A program made the translations under genes and the position numbers. Shown one piece after another: positions 28,876-37,748 of a stretch of DNA of 64,000 bases; the stretch's first letter is position 1; every line of letters starts with the position of its first letter. The notes below the pieces were generated by a model. That model saw only the letters and a program-made list of their open reading frames with translations. It ran no database searches and was not told where the DNA came from. Location of the stretch: positions 2,108,001 through 2,172,000 of the forward strand of contig CP051247.1 in NCBI GenBank assembly GCA_017795105.1. Reading direction: 5' to 3'. The DNA comes from Planctomycetaceae bacterium (GTDB lineage Bacteria; Planctomycetota; Planctomycetia; Planctomycetales; Planctomycetaceae).

Positions 28876-29214
28876 TTAGTCGCCGAGGATTTGCGGCTCG
28901 GTCTCTGCGGGGCTTCGACTCCCTTCACTTTCCGACTCTCCATCCTCCTCGATGAGGGAATTGGGATCGGGCGTAAGGCGGATCGGAGCGTTCGGCGAAA
29001 TGTTCATGATCATCACGACAAGCAGACCGAAGACCAGCAGGACCGCAAAAATTGAAAGCAGCCCGAAGACGACACGGTCCATCTGTTTGTTTTTGGCCGT
29101 ATCTTCTGGAACATATGGTGTCTGCGAGGTGCCGTGCTTGCTGCTGTCGGGCGGGATATTACGCAGCGACCCGGTCGGTCGACCATATTCATCGCTGGCG
29201 AAGGGATTGCTCAT
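28876..29214 (-). CDS. small single-pass membrane protein, unknown function
   Basis: The ATG at 29214 (MSNPFASDEYG) is chosen over an upstream in-frame start at 29262 because the N-terminus resembles planctomycete small proteins beginning MSNPF. It has 112 residues: a polar N-terminal part with Pro and Ser, one strong transmembrane helix (about residues 50-72), and an acidic Glu/Ser-rich tail. Family unknown. It ends 17 bases from the end of the convergent bEBP-like gene. Confidence 0.6.
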   Translation of the reverse strand: MSNPFASDEYGRPTGSLRNIPPDSSKHGTSQTPYVPEDTAKNKQMDRVVFGLLSIFAVLLVFGLLVVMIMNISPNAPIRLTPDPNSLIEEDGESESEGSRSPAETEPQILGD

Positions 29215-29523
29215 CAGACTCATCAAGCGCGAGGACAACAACGGACGTATCAAACCGGACAACGGGACGCAAGAATCGTGCGGTCCCTGCCGAGCCCCTG
29301 AGCGGTAAGGGCGAAAACGGTCCTAACTATCGTACCGAGCCTGACACCTATTGCAAAAGGATTTCCCTGCACTTGCGAGAATCGGACCGAACGACGGCCG
29401 CCCATCCCGAATGTGGTTTCGATGAACTTCGACCGCTGACTTTGCCCTCGGCTGCAATTGTGCGAGAATGAATCGGCACTCCCGCGACAGCGGTTTCGAA
29501 CGACCTGACGTAGAATTGTGAAT
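29215..29523. other. intergenic between divergent genes, nothing specific seen
   Basis: These 309 bases lie between the small membrane protein (minus) and the DUF58 gene (plus) and should hold both promoters. I see no clear repeat, RNA gene or further coding frame. Confidence 0.4.
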
Positions 29524-30945
29524 ATGTCCGATCCGGTAGCGAATCCTCGGCAAACTCTCGTCGCCGCCTGGCTGGCCATGCTTGTGGCTATCCTGGTTCT
29601 GCTGTTCGAGTATACGACCGGAATCCTTCAGCGGCTGCTTCCCTGGCCTCTGCTCTGGGGAACCTACCTCACGCTGCTCTTCAGTTCGATCTGGGGGATG
29701 AAGAGTCTGCTTGAATGGCAGGGTCCGCCGAGTGTCGATCCTGCCGCCCGCAGAAACGGGGGCTCGCGCAATCGCCGGAATATTACCACGCACAATCTGT
29801 GGAAGCTGCCGGTCGAAGGTCAGATGTATGTGCTCATGCTCATCATCATGCTGCTCGGGGCCCTCTTTGGGAAAACGAACACGCTGATGCTCATGTTCGC
29901 CCTCATGGCCGGTCCATTCATCGTCAATGGCGGCGTGACATTCGCCATGACTCGGCGGCTCCTCGTCCATCGGCATCTCCCCGAACGTCTCATGGCCGGG
30001 GAAACGGTTTCGGTCGACATCACCCTGGAGAACCGGAAGCGGATTCTTTCTTCCTGCCTGCTCGCGATCGAAGATCGAATCATCGGTCCCCGGGAGCTGC
30101 TCACGGGAAAACTGATGTTCGCTCAGGTTCCGGCCCGGCAGTCACGCACCGGTCGATATCAGGCCCGGTTCATGCAGCGGGGACGCTATCAGCTGGGACC
30201 GGCTCGCGTTGTTTCACGATTCCCTCTGGGAATCGTCGAACGCGGTCTGCAGATTGAAGTTTACGACGAAATTCTCGTCTATCCGCGTATCGGAATTCTC
30301 GCCAACTGGTGGAAACGACGTCTGTCGGATGGACAGGAAACGAGCCGCATTGCTCAAGGACGATCGGGCGCCCATCACGATGAGTTTCACCGAATTCGGG
30401 AGTACCGTCCCGGCGACGAACTGCGATCGATTCACTGGAAAACCACGGCTCGGCGGAATGAACTGATGGTTCGCGAGTATCGTCAGCACCGCGATCGTCG
30501 CATGCTGTTGATTCTCGATCTGGCTCCGCTGTCGGATGCGAGCGAAGAACGCCAGCTCGAAGTGGTCGAGAACGCGGCGTCTCTGGCCACCACAATCGGC
30601 TGGGGGCATATCCAGGAGTGCGGGTCGCAGCACCTCGATTTACTCTGCTTCGGAACCGCGCGGACCGAATGGCTGGGCATGTCTCATGGCGTGGACATGT
30701 ATGGCTGGCTCGATCAGCTGGCTGAAGCCGAGCCCGGGCAGCAATATTCGATCTCGACGATTCTGGAAGAAGCCAATCGCCGGCAGTCTGCGTCGACACG
30801 CTGTGTGATTGTGACGACGCGTCCCGAGTCGAAATTTGGCAGCACCGGTCAGGCCGGCGGACGCGACACACCGGCAACAACGAACATCGTTGTTGTCGAA
30901 GCCGACCCCGCGAAGACCGCGGAGTTCTTCACTCGAGAAGTCTGA
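29524..30945 (+). CDS. DUF58 domain-containing membrane protein
   Basis: A GTG at 29518 and an ATG at 29524 are both in frame with no clear ribosome site; I chose the ATG. Two hydrophobic blocks lie in the N-terminal third (about residues 12-58 and 100-145). The C-terminal half has the DUF58 core: HHDEFHRIREYRPGDELR, IHWKTTARRNELMVREYR and a von Willebrand-like strand RRMLLILDL. DUF58 proteins usually accompany MoxR ATPases and VWA proteins, but none is adjacent here. A strong hairpin follows the stop. Confidence 0.88.
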   Translation: MSDPVANPRQTLVAAWLAMLVAILVLLFEYTTGILQRLLPWPLLWGTYLTLLFSSIWGMKSLLEWQGPPSVDPAARRNGGSRNRRNITTHNLWKLPVEGQMYVLMLIIMLLGALFGKTNTLMLMFALMAGPFIVNGGVTFAMTRRLLVHRHLPERLMAGETVSVDITLENRKRILSSCLLAIEDRIIGPRELLTGKLMFAQVPARQSRTGRYQARFMQRGRYQLGPARVVSRFPLGIVERGLQIEVYDEILVYPRIGILANWWKRRLSDGQETSRIAQGRSGAHHDEFHRIREYRPGDELRSIHWKTTARRNELMVREYRQHRDRRMLLILDLAPLSDASEERQLEVVENAASLATTIGWGHIQECGSQHLDLLCFGTARTEWLGMSHGVDMYGWLDQLAEAEPGQQYSISTILEEANRRQSASTRCVIVTTRPESKFGSTGQAGGRDTPATTNIVVVEADPAKTAEFFTREV

Positions 30946-30976
30946 GTTCTCTCCGATATTTCCCGACCGCGCAACA

Positions 30977-31016
30977 GAAGGCGGCGACGGGAAGGAGAGA
31001 AACCCGTCGCCGCTTC
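30977..31016. terminator. hairpin between convergent genes (bidirectional terminator-like)
   Basis: GCGGCGACGGG at 30981-30991 pairs perfectly with CCCGTCGCCGC at 31003-31013, with flanking GAAG/CTTC extending the stem. It sits between the DUF58 gene and the SIS-domain gene, which converge. There is no long T-run on either strand, so termination may be partial or factor-assisted. Confidence 0.6.
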
Positions 31017-31069
31017 AGGTCCGTTCGACCGAAGTGAGCGTTCGCCGTGGAATCGCTGCTGCGTTTGCC

Positions 31070-31717
31070 TTAAGCCGCTTTGCGGAGTGGCAACGTCTGC
31101 GGAGCCGTTTGCGAGTCGTAGCGTCCGACGCTGTTAATACGAGCGTGGACATCGTTGAGCACCCAGTGGAAGGCCAGCAGGTGAGCGGTTTCCACCATGC
31201 CCATGTCGTCCAGGGGAATGTGCAATTCCGACTGAGCCAGCTCGCGCAGCTTCCCGCCGGTATAGCCGGTGATGCCCCAGGTCGTGAGACTATGCTTATT
31301 GGCCCAGTCGACGGCTTTGAGAATATTGGCGCTGTTGCCGCTTCCGCTGATGGAGATCAGCAGGTCGCCGGGGGACGCGAAATTCTTCAGCTGTTCGACG
31401 AAGATCCGATCGAATCCTTCGTCGTTGCCCCAGGCGAGAATGTACGGGGTATTATCGGTGAGGCTCATCACCTTCAGACGTTTGACGTCGTCGTTCTCGA
31501 AATCTTTCGGATCGAGCGTGCTCTTGCCAAGGTCTTCGCAGAAGTGAGACGAATTGGATCCGCTGCCGCCATTGCCGCAGATGAATACCATCCGACCTTC
31601 TTCATAACAACGATAAATATCGTCGCTGAGCTGGGCCACCTTGGTGGCATCGATCTGATTCAGCAATTCGCCGAACCGACTCAGGTAGGCTTCGACGTTC
31701 AGGACTGTACCGAGCAT
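31070..31717 (-). CDS. SIS-domain sugar-phosphate isomerase (GmhA-like)
   Basis: The protein has 215 residues from the ATG at 31717; an upstream in-frame start at 31750 is less likely. The SIS fold shows FICGNGGSGSNSSHF near residue 43, LISISGSGNSANIL near 118, and a C-terminal helix with HxxxHWVLNDVHARI. These match D-sedoheptulose-7-phosphate isomerase relatives, which make heptose precursors of LPS or glycoproteins. The Ser/Asn phosphate-binding loop is intact. No other heptose genes are nearby, so the exact substrate is uncertain. Confidence 0.85.
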   Translation of the reverse strand: MLGTVLNVEAYLSRFGELLNQIDATKVAQLSDDIYRCYEEGRMVFICGNGGSGSNSSHFCEDLGKSTLDPKDFENDDVKRLKVMSLTDNTPYILAWGNDEGFDRIFVEQLKNFASPGDLLISISGSGNSANILKAVDWANKHSLTTWGITGYTGGKLRELAQSELHIPLDDMGMVETAHLLAFHWVLNDVHARINSVGRYDSQTAPQTLPLRKAA

Positions 31718-32201
31718 AACTGCGACTCCTTCCGCAGCGGGGACCTGCAAACTGGCCCGATCGCCAGCATCGTGCCGCCAACTGGACCGCCAATCTCGCC
31801 GATTTCAACGAGGGAGGGAAATCTACCGATTTCGATGATTTCCGCCTAGACGAATTTCGCCGTTGAAAGATCAACAATCGTCGCCGTTTCCCAAACGCCT
31901 CACGCCGGCACGATTCGGTCTGTCTTCGCAGGCGTTCGAACCGGTTATCCCGTTTGGAGAAGTCGCGGGAACGGCATAAACACTGCCGATCCCGAATCGG
32001 AAAAGTTGCGGAAAACAAAGGGCGGATCGCCAATCTGCCAGCCGCGAATCTGCGGTGTGATAGGTTTTCATAGCGTCTGTTCAACTCGACTGTGTCGGGT
32101 TCGATGTTGCGGCCGGCGACGCGGCTATTCCGCCGAACTCCGACGCGACGGCAATACTGAGCTCGCTCTTACACCCTGTCCGGTATCGGAATGGAACGAT
32201 T
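31718..32201. other. intergenic between divergent genes, no gene seen
   Basis: This 484-base stretch between the SIS gene (minus) and a secreted protein gene (plus) has no convincing coding frame or RNA gene. One short inverted repeat, CCGAT-N5-ATCGG at 31986-32000, is present. A TTCGAAC near 31930 resembles a tRNA T-loop, but the flanks cannot form a T-arm. Confidence 0.4.
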
Positions 32202-32702
32202 ATGAATTCTTCAATCACACGACTTCTCGCTCTCGGGGTCACCCTGTGCCTGGTCCCACAGAGCGTTCAGGCCGGCTCCCCTTTCCAGACCGGAGCCGAA
32301 TGTTTCCAAGGCCATTTGGGAAATGGGGGGCCACCGATTCCCGCCGGGCCGGATCGTCTGACGGCGGCACCGCCTCGCGGCACCATTGGTCGGACCTACC
32401 TTCTTCCGAGCCGTGACATCCCAGCCGACAAGCATCCGCGAATCGCGATGCTCGATGTCATCGCCCCGAATGCCATCAGCGTTCGCGTGGTCAACGTCTA
32501 TGTCCATCGCGAAGAAGACGATATCGATGGCTTTGAAGATGGCCGCCTGGAAGGGCTGTGGCGGTTCGAAACACTCCCCCTGATTCCCGGCAATCCTCAC
32601 ATCTATAAAGTGATCTTTCGCTTCTCGGATGATCCGCGGGCTCCAGAAGATGTTCGCTTCGTACGTTTGATCCCAGGCCGGATTATCGAACTGACCTATT
32701 GA
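32202..32702 (+). CDS. hypothetical secreted protein (166 aa)
   Basis: Signal peptide residues 1-24 (cleavage near VQAGS). The mature part is Gly/Pro-rich at first, then beta-rich with alternating hydrophobics (AISVRVVNVYVH) and an acidic loop EEDDIDGFEDG. It ends RLIPGRIIELTY. No family recognised. Codon usage is normal for the window. It is followed by another small secreted protein on the same strand after 92 bases. Confidence 0.7.
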   Translation: MNSSITRLLALGVTLCLVPQSVQAGSPFQTGAECFQGHLGNGGPPIPAGPDRLTAAPPRGTIGRTYLLPSRDIPADKHPRIAMLDVIAPNAISVRVVNVYVHREEDDIDGFEDGRLEGLWRFETLPLIPGNPHIYKVIFRFSDDPRAPEDVRFVRLIPGRIIELTY

Positions 32703-32794
32703 TTATACGGTTGCGGCCCGGCATGATAATGTCAGCTGGCTTTCCGGAGCGGATGAGCTCCCTCCCCTGAAATCACACGAGAGGATGAACGATC

Positions 32795-33271
<477 letters not shown>

Positions 33272-33295
33272 TCGTTCTGCCAAGTCGAGAACATC

Positions 33296-33330
33296 AACCG
33301 CTGTGGGATTCGCTCCCCCAGCGGTTTTTT
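33296..33330 (+). terminator. intrinsic terminator of the small secreted protein gene
   Basis: AACCGCT...GGGA pairs with TCCC...AGCGGTT around a short loop and is followed directly by a run of six T (33325-33330). It lies 24 bases after the stop of the preceding gene. Confidence 0.85.
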
Positions 33331-33352
33331 CGTTTCCCAGCCTCGACTTCTC

Positions 33353-33704
33353 AACCCGAAACGTCAGTGAGGGACCAATACAAAACGCCCTCGCTCACGC
33401 GTCGGGTTGGGATACAACGCACCAACGGGTGGCCCGTCCGCCACGGCGGGCGGGTCGCGAAAGCGACAAGAGGCCGCGCCATCCGCGACAGATGAGGCGA
33501 ATCCCTCCGGTCCCAAAGAATCGACCTCTCGCCCCAAGCGTCGGTGACGGACCTCGAGGCAGGATTGATAGAACGCGGTCCCGGTCACCCCGTCGTCGTT
33601 CACCACAGAACGCACATTTGCTGGGATACGCCTTCGGCTATCCCAGCCTACACTCCTCGCTTGCAGACTCCTCTTCTTAACCCGAAACGTCAGTGAGGGA
33701 CCAA
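33353..33704. repeat. cluster of dispersed planctomycete-type repeats
   Basis: A 26-base sequence (AACCCGAAACGTCAGTGAGG + GACCAA) occurs identically at 33353-33378 and 33679-33704. A diverged inverted copy is seen at about 33389-33410 (CCCTCGCTCACGCGTCGGG), and a further variant near 33535-33560 (CCCCAAGCGTCGGTGACGGA). In between, 33427-33475 holds a GGGTGGCCCGTCC...GGCGGGCGGGT hairpin ending in GACAAGAGGC, a motif that recurs near 37671 and 39340. No coding frame is credible. Confidence 0.75.
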
Positions 33705-33709
33705 CCTGT

Positions 33710-35008
33710 CTATGCCGTCTCCAGGCCGCGGATGCCGGCGGCTGTGCTGGAGCCGAAGGCGTCGGTTTCGATGCCCATCTGCTGGGCGAAGGTCACAAAC
33801 AGGTTCGCGAGCGGGGTGTTGTTTTCCGCATCGTGGGCGACGTATCCCTGATGCCGGTACTTGCCGCCGGCGACGATGATCGGCAGGTTATGCCAGTCGT
33901 GAGCCGAAGCGTTTCCGAGATTGGAGCCGAACAGAATCGACGTGCTGTCGAGCAGCGGTTGCCCAGCTTCCGTCAGACCGCGAATCGTGGTGAGGAACTC
34001 GCCGAAGGCCATGAACTCGTGCTCTTCGATGATCTTGAGTTCCTCGATCTTTTCTTCATCCTTCCCGTGATGCGACAGATTATGCCAGTCCGTTGTCACG
34101 CCCGGGATATTGCTTGGCACGGCGTTCATTCCGCCGAGTGAGAACGTCATCACTCGAGTGGAGTCCGTCTGCAGGGCCAGCGCCATCATGTCATACATCA
34201 GCCGCTGCTTGGCGAGAATATCCTGCTTATCGGCCACATCCTGGGGCGGCTCGTAGTTCACGGTCGGCTTGTCTCGCTTTGTCCATTGCTCGGTCTGGCC
34301 GATGCGTGTTTCGAGACTGCGAACCGATGTCAGGTATTCGTCGAGCTTGGCCCGATCCTGCGGACCGAGCGTGCGATCGAGTTTCCGCGCCTGCCCGGCA
34401 ACGGTATCGAGAATACTGCGTCCTCGTTCCAGATCGCGAAGTTCGGCTTCGATCTCGCGCGGACTGCCGGTGATGAACAGCTTCTTGAACAACCGCGAAG
34501 GCGACTGCTCAGCCGGGATGCCAACTCCGTTGGCCGTCCAGGAAAGGGACTCCCCGTTGGTGCTGAGTGACAGATATGGTAGCCGCGTCACGCCTCCCAA
34601 CCGCTCGGCCATGAGTTGATCGAGCGATATCGTATTCTTGAACCCTGCCAGCCCCGGACGTGGAGCCGAAGTCAGCCAGGTCAGCATTGAAGCGTGGCCG
34701 TTGTTCCCGTTCTGCTCGGGATGCGACAGCCCCGAGAAAACGGTGAAGCGGTCGCGATGAGCGGCCAGATGCTGCAGGTACGGCGTGAGCTGGTAGTCGT
34801 TGCCCTCCGTATCGGGAAACAGAGCGGGGGTGTGAAACCCGAGGCTGCCGCAGATGGCGACGAAGCGATGGACGCTTTCCGGACTGGCCGTGCTGGCAGC
34901 TTTGGCGAAAGCCGGCTCCATTGCACTCAAGAACGGCAATGCGATTGCCGCCCCCGAGCCTCGGAGAAAATGCCGCCGATTTAAGACGCGTCGCTTCATC
35001 GATTCCAA
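33710..35008 (-). CDS. DUF1552 domain-containing exported protein
   Basis: The N-terminus has a twin-arginine-like signal (RRHFLRGSGAAIALPFL). The start at 35008 has GAGG suitably upstream; an ATG at 34999 is also possible. The body contains LDQLMAERLGG, LDEYLTSVRSLETRI and a C-terminal LLDSTSILFGSNLGNASAHDWHNLPI, all typical of DUF1552, which shares features with DUF1501 and is found almost only with DUF1592-type cytochromes. It lies 24 bases downstream of such a gene. Biochemical function is unknown. Confidence 0.9.
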   Translation of the reverse strand: MESMKRRVLNRRHFLRGSGAAIALPFLSAMEPAFAKAASTASPESVHRFVAICGSLGFHTPALFPDTEGNDYQLTPYLQHLAAHRDRFTVFSGLSHPEQNGNNGHASMLTWLTSAPRPGLAGFKNTISLDQLMAERLGGVTRLPYLSLSTNGESLSWTANGVGIPAEQSPSRLFKKLFITGSPREIEAELRDLERGRSILDTVAGQARKLDRTLGPQDRAKLDEYLTSVRSLETRIGQTEQWTKRDKPTVNYEPPQDVADKQDILAKQRLMYDMMALALQTDSTRVMTFSLGGMNAVPSNIPGVTTDWHNLSHHGKDEEKIEELKIIEEHEFMAFGEFLTTIRGLTEAGQPLLDSTSILFGSNLGNASAHDWHNLPIIVAGGKYRHQGYVAHDAENNTPLANLFVTFAQQMGIETDAFGSSTAAGIRGLETA

Positions 35009-35032
35009 TCCTCAGGGAAGTGTTGAGCACAA

Positions 35033-37501
35033 CTATTTCTGTCGAAAGATCTCACTCTCGACGGCGGCATTCAGCAGATCTTTCAGGCCGTAATTGCTGG
35101 CCCGGGCCTGCTGCACAATTTTCTCAATAACGGGGCGATCGGAAAAGCCCATCTCGCGTCCCGTGGCGAATGTCAGCAGTTTGGTTACGAACGTGCGGGC
35201 CAGTACTTCGTCATTCTCCGCGAGTTGATCGCGAAACTCCAGATAATTCTGGAAACGTGCCCCGCCAGGAAGCTCGCCCGAGCAATCGACCGGCGGGCCA
35301 AGGCGATAGCGAACCTTCCGCCCGTCAATCAGCACATCCGGCTGATCTCCGGTCCCCAATGTACGATATCGCTCCCGATATCCTCCCACCGGGTTGAACG
35401 CCTCCAGGGCGAATCCGGGAGGATCGATCTTCTCATGACAGGCTTTGCAGCTGTCGAGGTCACGGTGCTTATCCAGCAGGGCCCGCAGCGTTTCTGCTCC
35501 TCGAATATCAGGTTCGACACCCGGGATTCCCGGCGGAGGTGGTTGAGGGACCGTGCCGAGAATCCGTTCGGTTACCCAGACACCCCGCACGACTGGCGAG
35601 GAATTGGTTCCATTCGCGGTCACTTTGAGAATGCTCGCCTGCGTGAGCAGACCGCCGCGCAGATGTCCCGTCGGCAGAGAGACCTTGCGGATTTGCGATC
35701 CGTCCACCGGCGGCAGTTCGTAATGACTGGCCAGTCGCGAGTTCAGCATCGCGAAATCAGACTTCACCAGATTGCGGGCCGGCAGATTGGAGGCGATCAA
35801 CTCCCGTAGAAACGCTTCAGTCTCCAGCGGCATTGAATAGCGGAGGAACTCGTCGTATTCCGGGAAAAGCGTTTTGTCCGGAGCCGTGAAATCCATCTCC
35901 CGCAGATTGAGCCATGCTTCGGTGAAGTCAGTCAGAAAGCGAGCGAAGCGTTCGTCACCCAGCAGCCGATCAACCTCTGCTCGTAGTCCGCCTGGTCGCG
36001 AAAGCTGGCTTGCATCCGCCCTGGCAAGCAACTGTTCGTCCGGCGCGCTGCGGATCAGGAAGTAGGAGAGGCGACTTGCCAGAGCATAGTCGTCCAGCGT
36101 GCCGGCCGGCTCGATCAGGTACAGGAAATCGGGCGAGGTGAACAGAGCCGTAACGGCCGTCCGGAGAGCTTCTTCGATCTCGCTGCCACTCTTCCGCTCT
36201 GCCTGGTAAAGCTCGAAGTAGGGAGCGATATCCTCTGATGTGACCGGACGACGGAAGGCCGCCATGGCGACCCTTTCCAGCGAACGTTGAACATCCGCGG
36301 TTTCGTTACTCGTGCTGATCGAGAACTGAGGGCGATAGTAGGAGCGCTCGCGATCGCGGGGATTGCGGGGCGGAATCTCTTCACGAGTCAGACCGTCGAA
36401 AATCAACCGGTGTCCGCGTGTCGGGAACTCGTCGACAAGGGGACCTTCCATCACCACCGAATGAATGGCGAGCCCCGGCCCCGTGTAGCCATCGATTTTG
36501 TCCCGCTTGTAACGATCGGGATCATTGATGCCGTAGGGCTCGATCTGAATCATATAGTTATTCTCGATCCAGGTCGTGAACTCGATCGACTGCGGCGGTT
36601 CGCCGGGCGAGCCCGGTTTGAACGAGTAGAAGCCGTAAATCGGTTTCTCTGAACCCCGAGCGAACGACGTTCCTCCGACCGAGAATCCGATTGGCTGCTT
36701 CGACTGATAGGCGTAGCCGTTTACCCGAACGCGATAGTAGCCCGGATTGCGCACGTTGGTTCCGCGCAGCATGCCCGAGGGATAGCCGCCGCCGGCGAAG
36801 CGAACAACGCTGTCATCCGAAAGCTTCTTCCAGACTTTGCCAATGAACTGATCCCCTTCCCGGGAACCGAGGTAACTCGCCTCAATGTGATTCGCCTGGG
36901 GACGTTCAACCGTACTGGCGATCGCCGCATCGAGCACCGTGGCAGCCGCGTCCATGTAGCTTTGGAGGTGAATCATCGACAGCCCAAGCGCGGAGCCGAC
37001 GTTGTCGAACTCATGCGAACGTCCATCCTCCGGCAGCATCGCCTCGAGATTGAGGTTCGTCCCGAACAGGTCGTTCATCGTGTTTTCGTACTCACGACGG
37101 TTCAGCCGCCGCAGCACGGTCCCCCGTTCGGCCTGATGGGCAGCGGTCAAACGCTGATTCAACCCCGCGAGAAACCTCTGCTTTTCGTTAGCGGAAGGCT
37201 GCTCGGCATCCGCGGGGGGCATCTCGCCGGAATCGATTCGATCGTACAGCCGTTCCCAGACCGCGAAGCCGGCCGCTGACTTGAGATCCTGATCCAGACT
37301 CGAGAGCTGGAATCCGCCCTCGGCCGAGTCACCCGTATGGCAGTCGGCACAATAACGGGTGACGAAAGCATCCGCACCCAGAGACGGACGACTGGAAAAG
37401 ACGGTCAGCGAAACCGCGAGCATTGCCGCTGCAGCAAGACACCGGATACGACCTGAAAGCGCACGATCGACCACGCCACGACCCTGAAGAAAAGAAGACA
37501 C
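35033..37501 (-). CDS. DUF1592-type planctomycete cytochrome (PSD1/DUF1587/1592/1588/1585)
   Basis: The exported 822-residue protein starts at a GTG (37501); an internal Met27 is an alternative start. The N-terminal cytochrome-like part has C51-A-D-C-H. LRRLNRREYENTMNDLFG marks DUF1587. Then come DUF1592 (ALASRLSYFLIRSAPDEQL), DUF1588 with a second C-K-A-C-H (EKIDPPGFALEAF), and DUF1585 at the end (TFATGREMGFSDRP). A beta-rich insert lies about residues 210-340. It is the upstream partner of the DUF1552 gene. The role is unknown, probably extracellular redox chemistry on polysaccharides. Confidence 0.9.
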   Translation of the reverse strand: MSSFLQGRGVVDRALSGRIRCLAAAAMLAVSLTVFSSRPSLGADAFVTRYCADCHTGDSAEGGFQLSSLDQDLKSAAGFAVWERLYDRIDSGEMPPADAEQPSANEKQRFLAGLNQRLTAAHQAERGTVLRRLNRREYENTMNDLFGTNLNLEAMLPEDGRSHEFDNVGSALGLSMIHLQSYMDAAATVLDAAIASTVERPQANHIEASYLGSREGDQFIGKVWKKLSDDSVVRFAGGGYPSGMLRGTNVRNPGYYRVRVNGYAYQSKQPIGFSVGGTSFARGSEKPIYGFYSFKPGSPGEPPQSIEFTTWIENNYMIQIEPYGINDPDRYKRDKIDGYTGPGLAIHSVVMEGPLVDEFPTRGHRLIFDGLTREEIPPRNPRDRERSYYRPQFSISTSNETADVQRSLERVAMAAFRRPVTSEDIAPYFELYQAERKSGSEIEEALRTAVTALFTSPDFLYLIEPAGTLDDYALASRLSYFLIRSAPDEQLLARADASQLSRPGGLRAEVDRLLGDERFARFLTDFTEAWLNLREMDFTAPDKTLFPEYDEFLRYSMPLETEAFLRELIASNLPARNLVKSDFAMLNSRLASHYELPPVDGSQIRKVSLPTGHLRGGLLTQASILKVTANGTNSSPVVRGVWVTERILGTVPQPPPPGIPGVEPDIRGAETLRALLDKHRDLDSCKACHEKIDPPGFALEAFNPVGGYRERYRTLGTGDQPDVLIDGRKVRYRLGPPVDCSGELPGGARFQNYLEFRDQLAENDEVLARTFVTKLLTFATGREMGFSDRPVIEKIVQQARASNYGLKDLLNAAVESEIFRQK

Positions 37502-37748
37502 CCGAGAAAACGGGGAGCATTCGCCTCAGTCTACGGAGAAAACCGCCAGACCACCGCAGAACGGCGCCCTCAGTGTCCGCAAAGTCGAATCAACTTGCAA
37601 GGATATTCCGATGGGAGGGTTTCACCGAAAGGGTGGCCCGGCCGCTATACGGTCGGGTGACGCAGTCACAAGAGGCTGCGCGGTACGCGTTTTGTTCAGA
37701 ACACCGCCTGCCTCCAAATGTGGCGGCCTCTTGTCGCCCTTGGAATTC
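37502..37748. repeat. intergenic repeat unit with inverted CACAAGAGGC motifs
   Basis: GGGTGGCCCGGCCGC...GGTCGGGTGACG, then CAGTCACAAGAGGC, occupies 37631-37676, and the inverse GGCCTCTTGTCGCC follows at 37725-37738. The same elements appear near 33427-33475 and 39236-39345. The opposed halves could form a long hairpin. No gene is seen here. Confidence 0.6.

Noticed and set aside
31925..31950. Possible tRNA T-loop (TTCGAAC)
   Set aside because: Flanking bases cannot form a T-stem, and no acceptor or anticodon arm is found upstream.
32006..32416. 136-residue plus-strand frame overlapping the start of the small secreted protein
   Set aside because: Arg/Cys-rich, poor codon usage, overlaps a better gene with a signal peptide.
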